A stretch of 20,925 nucleotides of DNA from an uncultured Bacilli bacterium (GTDB taxonomy: Bacteria; Bacillota_I; Bacilli_A; RF39; UBA660), in NCBI GenBank assembly GCA_934130105.1, contig CAKOXL010000021.1:1-20925 (forward strand), written 5' to 3'. Positions 14,174-20,925 of the stretch are shown here, piece after piece; position 1 is the stretch's first letter; each line of letters opens with the position of its first letter. The notes below the pieces were generated by a model, which was not told the origin of the DNA, did not search any database, and worked only from the letters and a program-made list of their open reading frames with translations. The translations under genes and the position numbers were made by a program.

Positions 14174-16987
14174 TCATCCCTTAAGTATTTTTTCTAAGAA
14201 TTCTCCTGTTGCTGACTCTTTTACTTTCGCAATTTCTTCTGGTGTTCCAGTAGCGATTACTTCACCACCACCATCTCCACCGGTTGGCCCTAAGTCAACT
14301 ATATAATCAGCACACTTTATAACATCTAGGTTGTGCTCAATTACTATTACAGTATCTTTATTATCTACTATTTTTTGAATAATTGCAAGTAATCTCTTAA
14401 TATCAGCACTATGAAGACCAGTTGTAGGTTCGTCCATAATGTAAAGTGTTTTACCAGTTGGCTTTTTCTGTAATTCTTTGGCTAGTTTTACACGACCAGC
14501 TTCTCCACCTGATAAAGTTGTAGCACTTTGTCCTAATTTGATGTAACCAATTCCTACATCTTCTAATACTTGAAGTTTAGATTTGATTTTAGGAACATTT
14601 TCAAAGAATTCTAATGCTTCACTTACACGCATATCTAATACTTCCGCAATATTTTTGTCTTTATATTTTATTCTTAAGGTTTCACTATTATACCTTGTAC
14701 CATGACATACTTCACAAGGAATATATACATCTGGTAAGAAATGCATTTCTATTTTTTTAACACCATCTCCACGGCAAGCTTCACAACGACCACCTTTTAC
14801 ATTGAAAGAAAAACGATCTTTTCCAAAGCCATACATTTTAGCTTCTTTCGTAGTTGTGAATAAATCCCTGATTTCATCAAATACTCCTGTATAGGTAGCT
14901 GGATTACTTCTTGGCGTTCTACCAATTGGGTTTTGACTAATTTCAACTACTTTATCAATTTCTTCTAAACCAGTTATTTTTTTATGTTTACCTGGTTTTA
15001 CTTTGGAATTATATATTTTTTGATAAGCAGCATTACATAAAATTTGGTTTACTAAAGTACTTTTTCCACTTCCTGATACACCGGTTACACAAGTAAAAGT
15101 TCCAAGTGGAAATTTAACATTAATATTTTTTAAATTATTTTCACTTGCTCCCTTGATTTCAATAAATTTTTTAGTACCTTTTCTTCTAGTAGTAGGTACT
15201 TCTATTTTTTCTTTACCACTTAAATAACGACCGGTAATACTATTTTCATTTTTCATGACTTCTTCTGGAGTACCAGCAGCAATGATTTCTCCACCATGAT
15301 CTCCGGCACCAGGTCCAACATCTACTAAAAAGTCACTGGCTAACATCGTATCAGTATCATGTTCTACTACGATTAAAGTGTTTCCTAAATCTCTCATTTC
15401 TAATAATGATTTGATTAATTTTTCGTTATCTTTTTGATGTAATCCTATACTTGGCTCGTCTAGTACATAAAGGACTCCTGTTAGTTTAGAACCTATTTGC
15501 GTAGCAAGTCTTATTCTTTGTGCTTCTCCACCTGATAAGGTTCCGGCAGAACGACTTAGTGTTAAATATTCAAGTCCTACATTTTTTAAGAATGTTAATC
15601 GAGATAAAATCTCTTTTACTAATAACCCTGATATTTCTTTTTGAGATTTAGTTAATTTTAGATTTTCAAAGAATGGGATTAATTGTTTAATACTCATACA
15701 AGTAACTTCGTAAATGTTTTTTCCGCCTACTAAAACTGATAAGACATTATCTTGAAGTCTTGCTCCATGACAGGTTTCACATACAGTTTCTAACATATAG
15801 TTTTCTAGCCAATCACGAATCCAAGTACTACTTGTTTCCATGTATCTTCTTTCTAGATTATTGATAATTCCTTCATAGAAATCTTTTTGATTATAAAGGT
15901 TACCACTTTTAGAATGATACTGAAAATGGATTACTTCATCACTACCATATAAAATGTAATTCTGTTCTTTTTTAGATAGTTTGCTCCATGGTTTATTCAT
16001 ATCTATTTTATAATGCTTACATAAACATTCTAATCGTTTAAAGTCTAGTGCTTCAGGGTCATCTGTTAAAGTTTTAATGGCACCACCATTTAGACTTTTA
16101 GTGGCGTCTGGTACTACTAAATCAGGATCCATTTTTAGTTTTACACCAAGACCTTTACAGTCAGGGCAACTACAGAATGGTGCATTAAATGAGAACATTC
16201 TTGGCTCTAATTCTGGAAGTGAGAAATCACAGTATGGACAAGCAAAGTTTTCAGAATAGATTACTTCTTTGTTGCCAACATAATCAATTACTACTTTTCC
16301 TTTTGATAGTTTGATAGCTTGTTCAATAGATTCTGATAAACGACTACGAATGCCATCTTTTAAAACAATTCTATCGATAATTACATCAATGTTATCTTTT
16401 TTATTTTTTTCTAGCGTAATTTCTTCACTTAAATCAAGCATCTCTCCATTTACTCTTACTCTTACATAGCCTTCTTTTCTTAGATCCTCTAATAAATCTT
16501 TATGAGTACCTTTTTCGCCATGAGCGACTGGCGCCATAATAATTAATTTGGTACCTGGTTCATTTTCTAATACTTTATCTACGATTTCATCAACAGTTTG
16601 ACTTGATATTGGGACATGATGTTCTGGACAATAAGGAATTCCTATTCTTGCGAATAAAAGTCTTAAGTAGTCATAAATTTCGGTTACTGTTCCTACTGTT
16701 GAACGAGGGTTTTTAGAGGTTGTTTTTTGGTCAATACTAATAGAAGGTGATAATCCTTCAATAGAATCTACATCTGGTTTTTCTGTTCCCCCTAAAAACT
16801 GTCTTGCATAAGCTGATAAACTTTCTACATATCTTCTTTGACCTTCTGCATAAATAGTATCAAAAGCAAGAGAAGATTTTCCACTTCCTGATACTCCAGT
16901 CATTACTATTAATTTGTTCTTTGGTAATTCTAAATCAACATTTTTTAAATTGTTTTCTCTAGCACCTTTTATAATAATTTTATCCAT
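14174..16987 (-). CDS. uvrA: Excinuclease ABC subunit A
   Basis: Damage-recognition ATPase of nucleotide excision repair, 937 residues, full length. It has two ABC ATPase modules. The first has Walker A GVSGSGKSS (31-39), zinc modules with CPYC and CPDC (about 250-280) and CETC (about 405), and signature LSGGEAQRIRLA (about 482). The second has Walker A GVSGSGKST (about 637), zinc module CEAC/CEVC (about 735-760) and signature LSGGEAGRVKLA (about 827). It loads UvrB on lesions; uvrB and uvrC are not in the window. It is the first gene of the six-gene operon and starts at ATG with AAGGTGAT. No LexA-type site (GAAC-N4-GTTC) is visible, so SOS control is not evident. Confidence 0.98.
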   Translation of the reverse strand: MDKIIIKGARENNLKNVDLELPKNKLIVMTGVSGSGKSSLAFDTIYAEGQRRYVESLSAYARQFLGGTEKPDVDSIEGLSPSISIDQKTTSKNPRSTVGTVTEIYDYLRLLFARIGIPYCPEHHVPISSQTVDEIVDKVLENEPGTKLIIMAPVAHGEKGTHKDLLEDLRKEGYVRVRVNGEMLDLSEEITLEKNKKDNIDVIIDRIVLKDGIRSRLSESIEQAIKLSKGKVVIDYVGNKEVIYSENFACPYCDFSLPELEPRMFSFNAPFCSCPDCKGLGVKLKMDPDLVVPDATKSLNGGAIKTLTDDPEALDFKRLECLCKHYKIDMNKPWSKLSKKEQNYILYGSDEVIHFQYHSKSGNLYNQKDFYEGIINNLERRYMETSSTWIRDWLENYMLETVCETCHGARLQDNVLSVLVGGKNIYEVTCMSIKQLIPFFENLKLTKSQKEISGLLVKEILSRLTFLKNVGLEYLTLSRSAGTLSGGEAQRIRLATQIGSKLTGVLYVLDEPSIGLHQKDNEKLIKSLLEMRDLGNTLIVVEHDTDTMLASDFLVDVGPGAGDHGGEIIAAGTPEEVMKNENSITGRYLSGKEKIEVPTTRRKGTKKFIEIKGASENNLKNINVKFPLGTFTCVTGVSGSGKSTLVNQILCNAAYQKIYNSKVKPGKHKKITGLEEIDKVVEISQNPIGRTPRSNPATYTGVFDEIRDLFTTTKEAKMYGFGKDRFSFNVKGGRCEACRGDGVKKIEMHFLPDVYIPCEVCHGTRYNSETLRIKYKDKNIAEVLDMRVSEALEFFENVPKIKSKLQVLEDVGIGYIKLGQSATTLSGGEAGRVKLAKELQKKPTGKTLYIMDEPTTGLHSADIKRLLAIIQKIVDNKDTVIVIEHNLDVIKCADYIVDLGPTGGDGGGEVIATGTPEEIAKVKESATGEFLEKILKG

Positions 16988-17010
16988 ACTATCACCTTTT
17001 TCTGCATGTT

Positions 17011-17020
17011 ATTATACCAC
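17011..17020 (-). promoter_or_regulatory. Extended -10 promoter of the uvrA operon
   Basis: The minus strand has GTGGTATAAT: a perfect TATAAT (17016-17011) preceded by the extended TGG, 23 nt before the uvrA ATG. The -35 region is weak (A/T only). A 12-bp perfect palindrome, AAACAATTGTTT (17064-17075), lies about 48 bp upstream of the -10; it could be an operator or chance. Confidence 0.65.
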
Positions 17021-17090
17021 AAATTTTCTTTTTTTATTAAAATACATTTTTATTATATCAATAAAACAATTGTTTGAAAATAGTTTTTTG

Positions 17091-17129
17091 ATAAAGAAAA
17101 AGTGAAGAAATGCTAATATCTTTCTTCAC
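17091..17129 (-). terminator. Intrinsic terminator of the surface-protein unit
   Basis: The minus strand reads GTGAAGAAA, a 10-nt loop, then TTTCTTCAC, a perfect 9-bp stem, followed by TTTTTCTTTAT. It lies just past the stop of the small membrane protein and isolates this unit from the uvrA operon. Confidence 0.9.
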
Positions 17130-17137
17130 CTTATTAT

Positions 17138-17545
17138 TTAATTATTAATTACATACTCTAAACTTACGGAATCTGTTAAATCATCATCTATACTTGCTGT
17201 TATTAATTTACCTTCATCCTGTACTAATTCATCACCAATATAACCTATTAGGGTTGTTACATTATTATCTTTATCTTTTAAGTTTATACTTATATTTTTA
17301 AGTAAATAGTTACTTCCACTTTCATTATATACTTTGGCCGTGAAGGTAGTTACACCATTATCGTATGTTATATTGGCATCTTCAAATGATAAACCTGATA
17401 CTGTTTGATTTCTTAAATATCCCGTATTAGGATCTGCTAATGTTTTTCCTATTATAAATATTAATAATATTAACACTAATACTATTAATATAATAGCAAT
17501 ATGTTTTTTATATCTATTAAACCATACTTTTATTTTCTTATCCAT
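17138..17545 (-). CDS. Single-span membrane protein with FxLYD-like extracellular domain
   Basis: Protein of 135 residues. A basic N-terminus (MDKKIKVWFNRYKKH) precedes one hydrophobic span (about 16-34, IAIILIVLVLILLIFIIG), giving a type II anchor with the C-terminus outside. The rest is a small all-beta-looking domain with TFTAKVYNESGSNYLLKNI, SINLKDKDN and a late LITASIDDDLTDS, which resembles FxLYD-type domains found in Gram-positive surface proteins (my judgement, moderate). The start is ATG with GGAGAGTGATGT upstream, 17 nt after the stop of the giant surface protein, and the terminator follows it. Probably co-transcribed; it may help anchor or assemble the large protein, but that is only context. 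Confidence 0.8.
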   Translation of the reverse strand: MDKKIKVWFNRYKKHIAIILIVLVLILLIFIIGKTLADPNTGYLRNQTVSGLSFEDANITYDNGVTTFTAKVYNESGSNYLLKNISINLKDKDNNVTTLIGYIGDELVQDEGKLITASIDDDLTDSVSLEYVINN

Positions 17546-17562
17546 TTACATCACTCTCCAAC

Positions 17563-20500
17563 CTATTCTATTTGAGTAATTGTTACTGTACCGTCGCCAC
17601 CTGAACCGCTACTAGCACCACCAGAATTGATTCCTGAACCACCTTTAGCACTATAACTTCCTGTTGATACATAACTATTCTTATAAAAAATATTTATTGA
17701 ACCACCACCGGAAGCTCCGCCAGCATCAATTCGTCCGTTACCATAACTTGATGTTGCTTGATTTGATGAAACACCATTGGAACTAATGATACTATTATTT
17801 ATAAATGAATCAGCATATATGTTAAGTAAACCACCAGTTCCATTTTTGGTTTCAAGACTTGTAATTCCCATACGATATGTTTCATACCCTCCAGATGGAT
17901 TACCTATTCCTCCTAAAGATATTTGGCCATAGCCTGATCCATTGCTAGAGTGAACAACGCCATTAGAACCAGCTCCACCTATATCACTTCCTGCAGCTGA
18001 TCCAGCATACCAACCGTTACCACCATCACTATTAGCTGATCCACTTCCAGCTCCACCTGAGTAGCTTGTACCAGTGCCACCTCTACCAATTACAACATTT
18101 GCTGACCACTTTCTTCCAGCACCTGTACCGCCGCCACCAGTTTGACGTCCAACCCCAGATACACCATTATTTCCGTTAGTCGTTGTTCCAGTTCCTGCGG
18201 TTAAAGCAATTGCACTTCCACCTAATGCTCCAGTAGCTGGTACATATTCATATGTTCCATCTTCATTTTGCCATAAAAATACATTTTGACCTTCTGCTTT
18301 AGCTCCATGTGAATTATCAATTGTTCCATTATTTGTTAATGTACCAGTTACGTAAATGGTAAAACCTTTTGGTCCACCATATTCATTATAATATGGTCCT
18401 ACTGTTACTCCACTATCTATTGTTAGATTGCCATTAACTTTTACTACTACCATATTTTGGGCATTTGTTGAAGATGTTGCTACATCATCGCTATCACCAA
18501 AGATTTGATCGCTAGTAAAATGTTGATCACCATTATATACATACACATGTACTGGATATGTTTCATCATTAGCAACTATACTATATTTACCAGACATTAT
18601 ATTATCGTCTTGTAATAATCCTAAGATACTATTATTAGGTTCTTTTTCTTTTACAATAAGATTTTTAGAAATGGTACTTGTTTTTCCAGCAGTTGATGTT
18701 ACAGTACATATAATTTCATATTCTCCTACTTCTAAGTCTTTTGTTGTTGTAACTATATCATCACCTATTTTACAACTTGCACTTCCTCCACTTTTTCCTA
18801 CTGTATATGAAGTTGGTAAGTTATATTCTGTTTTTTCAACAATTTCATCTGGCATTTCCACACTAACTGTTGGTTCTTCATTATCTATTTTCGTAATTTT
18901 AAAGCTACTACTTGCTACTATTTTATCGTTATCCACACTTCTTGCTATTACTACACTTTCTTTTTCCACAGTTATTGGGGATAAATATTCTATCCAACTT
19001 TCTCCTAAGTCTAGGCTATATTCATTTTTATATCCTTCTGGATAAGTTATTATTACTGTTTTAGTTGTAGTCCAAGAAACATCATCTATTTCTATAATTG
19101 GATTATTATTAGTAGTATCATCAAGACTTACTTCTCTTACGTTTATTTCTTTGACATTTAATGCACTACTTCCACTATTTACAACTATCTTATAACATTT
19201 TTCTGGTAATCTAAATACCGTTATTGAATTAATAATAGTTATAGTTTCTATTTCGTTATTATCAACATCATATAATTTAATATTAGCACTAGCTGAAATA
19301 TTATCACCAAAGAAGAATCTTATATCTTTATTAATTAGTTCATTAGATACAGTAAATATTTTATTTGAATTAGCTGGTATTGTTACTACTGTTTCTTTAT
19401 TATTATCAAATGCTTCTTTATCTATGTTATCACTTGATATACTAACTGTATAAGAAACTATATCTGTTTCTTCTTGATTACTATTTATTCCCTTAGCTAA
19501 TATTTTAGTGCCATCATTAACCTTAAATGGTTCTTTATACTCATTCCATGTTGATCCATTATCTAGTGAATATAATTTCTTTGGTAAATAAGATAAATAA
19601 TTTATTGTTACTAAATTATAATCTTCTTCTATACCATTACTAGTTAATTGTGGATAATACTTTTTACTGTTAATTGTTGGCTCATTTGATGCTGATATTT
19701 CATAAATAGACATATTTGCTTGGTACTCTCCATACCATCCGTTAGCTGAAAATACTATATATTTTGTTCCTTGAGGAATTCTTATTTTTCCATCTAAAGT
19801 TACGTTGGCATACTCTAATGTTTCAAGCACTTCATTTGATTGATTATAAAATGTTATATATGTTCTGTATCCACCTTTTTGATATGATACTATGTTAACG
19901 TACATATTTTTTCCTTGCATACTTTCATCTACATATATTATACGTTGATTATTCATTGGTATATTTACACTAGTTGTTTTATCACCATCATATGCCTCAT
20001 CTAGTAATGAATTATCTGGTAAGGTACTTGTGTAGCTTATGACATCATTAGTTGTTGTATTACCAAACCTGTCTATACCTTTAGCTTCTATTTTATCGCC
20101 AATTTCTAGTCTAATAGCTTTATTTTGATACTCTTGCCAATTACCATCATTAATTCTATATAATCTTTCTACACTAGTAGAAAAATAATTAATACTAACT
20201 GTATTATATCCAACAGCCATTCCATACTCTGTCAAAGTTGGGTAATATTTAACATTTGAAATAACAGGCTGGTCATATACATTAATTTCATAAATAGTCA
20301 TATTTGCTTGGTACTCTCCATGCCATCCGTTAGCTGAAAATACTATATATTTTGTTCCTTGGGGAATTTCTATTTTTCCATCCAAAGTTACGTTTGCATA
20401 CTCTAATGTTGTAAGTACCTCATTTGATTTATTATAAAATGTTATATATGTTCTGTATCCACCTTTTTGATATGATACTATGTTAACATACATATTTTTT

Positions 20501-20925
20501 CCTTGCATACTTTCATCTACATACATTACACGTTGATTATTCATTGGTATATGTGCACTAGTTGTTTTATCATCATCATATGCTTCTAATCCTAAAGCAT
20601 CACTTGGCATTTGTACTTTGGCACTTGATGTTGCTGTTAGACCTGTATCATTCTTAACACTTTTAGCCATTATAGTTCCACTTTTAACTTCAAATGTTCC
20701 TGTATAGATTTCCCAAGTATTTCCATTATCTAATGAGTAATAGTTAGTTATATCATCTCTATTATCATATTCTATATAGTTATCTTGCCCTAATTTCACT
20801 CCATATTCTGTTAAAACTGGATATCCTGTTGTTGAATGTATTTTTGGTTGTGCTGGCATATCAAGATCTAATATATAAATATCTTCTGATACTTCTTTAA
20901 CGTTTCCTGCTTCATCTGTTCCTCT
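17563..20925 (-). CDS. Giant modular surface protein, 5' end beyond the window
   Basis: The frame stays open to the window edge, so at least 1120 residues are visible and the real start is outside. Residue numbers here count from the internal Met codon at 20859. Four Ig-like modules carry the pattern YSLDNGxTWxEY...AKG.D (about 20-82, 197-282, 392-474, 585-655) and resemble chitobiase-C-terminal-like beta domains. They alternate with a second module (91-195, 287-390, and a divergent 479-577) that opens EAYDGDKTT and holds NIVSYQKGGYRTYITFYN; it looks like a jelly-roll/discoidin-type carbohydrate-binding fold (inference). A HYR-like module follows (about 660-738), then a beta-rich region (740-870) and a Gly/Ser-rich C-terminus (876-1095) ending DGTVTITQIE. 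There is no LPXTG signal or C-terminal membrane span. Probably an exported adhesin or glycan-binding protein. The signal peptide cannot be seen. Confidence 0.85.
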   Translation of the reverse strand, partial: RGTDEAGNVKEVSEDIYILDLDMPAQPKIHSTTGYPVLTEYGVKLGQDNYIEYDNRDDITNYYSLDNGNTWEIYTGTFEVKSGTIMAKSVKNDTGLTATSSAKVQMPSDALGLEAYDDDKTTSAHIPMNNQRVMYVDESMQGKNMYVNIVSYQKGGYRTYITFYNKSNEVLTTLEYANVTLDGKIEIPQGTKYIVFSANGWHGEYQANMTIYEINVYDQPVISNVKYYPTLTEYGMAVGYNTVSINYFSTSVERLYRINDGNWQEYQNKAIRLEIGDKIEAKGIDRFGNTTTNDVISYTSTLPDNSLLDEAYDGDKTTSVNIPMNNQRIIYVDESMQGKNMYVNIVSYQKGGYRTYITFYNQSNEVLETLEYANVTLDGKIRIPQGTKYIVFSANGWYGEYQANMSIYEISASNEPTINSKKYYPQLTSNGIEEDYNLVTINYLSYLPKKLYSLDNGSTWNEYKEPFKVNDGTKILAKGINSNQEETDIVSYTVSISSDNIDKEAFDNNKETVVTIPANSNKIFTVSNELINKDIRFFFGDNISASANIKLYDVDNNEIETITIINSITVFRLPEKCYKIVVNSGSSALNVKEINVREVSLDDTTNNNPIIEIDDVSWTTTKTVIITYPEGYKNEYSLDLGESWIEYLSPITVEKESVVIARSVDNDKIVASSSFKITKIDNEEPTVSVEMPDEIVEKTEYNLPTSYTVGKSGGSASCKIGDDIVTTTKDLEVGEYEIICTVTSTAGKTSTISKNLIVKEKEPNNSILGLLQDDNIMSGKYSIVANDETYPVHVYVYNGDQHFTSDQIFGDSDDVATSSTNAQNMVVVKVNGNLTIDSGVTVGPYYNEYGGPKGFTIYVTGTLTNNGTIDNSHGAKAEGQNVFLWQNEDGTYEYVPATGALGGSAIALTAGTGTTTNGNNGVSGVGRQTGGGGTGAGRKWSANVVIGRGGTGTSYSGGAGSGSANSDGGNGWYAGSAAGSDIGGAGSNGVVHSSNGSGYGQISLGGIGNPSGGYETYRMGITSLETKNGTGGLLNIYADSFINNSIISSNGVSSNQATSSYGNGRIDAGGASGGGSINIFYKNSYVSTGSYSAKGGSGINSGGASSGSGGDGTVTITQIE
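19698..19998 (-). repeat. Repeat copy 2 in the giant surface protein
   Basis: About 300 bp nearly identical to 20286-20586, offset by exactly 588 bp (196 codons). By hand I count about 19 differences over 297 positions (about 94% identity), several of them silent. It encodes the second module of the surface protein, with NIVSYQKGGYRTYITFYN and IPQGTKYIVFSANGW. Confidence 0.9.
20286..20586 (-). repeat. Repeat copy 1 in the giant surface protein
   Basis: Partner of the copy at 19698-19998. The flanking Ig-like modules are much less alike at DNA level, so only the jelly-roll-like module is homogenised. More copies may lie beyond the window edge. Confidence 0.9.

Noticed and set aside
17064..17075. 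LexA/SOS box upstream of uvrA
   Set aside because: The 12-bp palindrome AAACAATTGTTT does not match the Gram-positive GAAC-N4-GTTC site.
18671..19045. Plus-strand ORF opposite the giant surface protein
   Set aside because: Antisense to well-supported repeat modules; its Ser/Thr/Leu composition is what the complement of that sequence would give.
20857..20859. Met codon at 20859 as the start of the giant surface protein
   Set aside because: The frame continues without a stop to 20925 and encodes GTDEAGNVKEVSED, typical of the end of another Ig-like module; there is no signal peptide or RBS at this Met.

Overview
The window is AT-rich chromosomal DNA from a low-GC Gram-positive bacterium (Bacillota). 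Spo0A, WhiA, YvcK, ClpP, Lgt, a nucleoside kinase with a TGS-like front part, and strong purine-rich ribosome binding sites all point to the Bacilli/Clostridia side. UGA is an ordinary stop (it ends uvrA and yvcK) and Trp is UGG, so this is not a UGA-recoding Mycoplasma. The short intergenic gaps, overlapping genes and very high A+T suggest a streamlined, probably host-associated, spore-forming lineage. I cannot name the species.

Layout, mostly on the minus strand, read from the right. (1) 20925-17090: the 3' part of a very large repeat-built surface protein whose start lies outside the window, then a small single-span membrane protein, then a strong terminator. (2) 16987-10146: a tightly packed six-gene operon, uvrA - yvlD-like - lgt - trxB - yvcK - whiA. 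It covers DNA repair, lipoprotein lipidation, redox, and envelope/division control. (3) clpP, the only plus-strand gene, converges on whiA. Two hairpins separate them, the second a clear terminator. (4) 9408-6803: an unrecognised coiled-coil protein and a nucleoside kinase, transcribed divergently from clpP and ending at a terminator. (5) gap (GAPDH) with its own promoter and terminator. (6) 5256-1005: pgk, a flippase-like membrane protein, a diacylglycerol-glucosyltransferase-like enzyme, tpiA, and an unannotated 54-codon membrane microprotein. (7) spo0A with its own promoter region and terminator.

Functionally, lower glycolysis (gap, pgk, tpiA) is interleaved with a glycolipid/envelope gene pair and leads directly to the sporulation master regulator. 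Upstream of spo0A, one perfect 0A box (TGTCGAA) and two near-boxes (TGTCAAT) sit just above a promoter with a poor -35, which suggests autoregulation.

The points most worth a second look are the 54-codon ORF joined to tpiA by a TAATG overlap, the 0A-box cluster, a short triosephosphate isomerase that appears to lack dimer loop 3, and the architecture of the giant surface protein. I see no tRNA, rRNA, CRISPR, insertion sequence or prophage. All family assignments come from reading motifs by eye.
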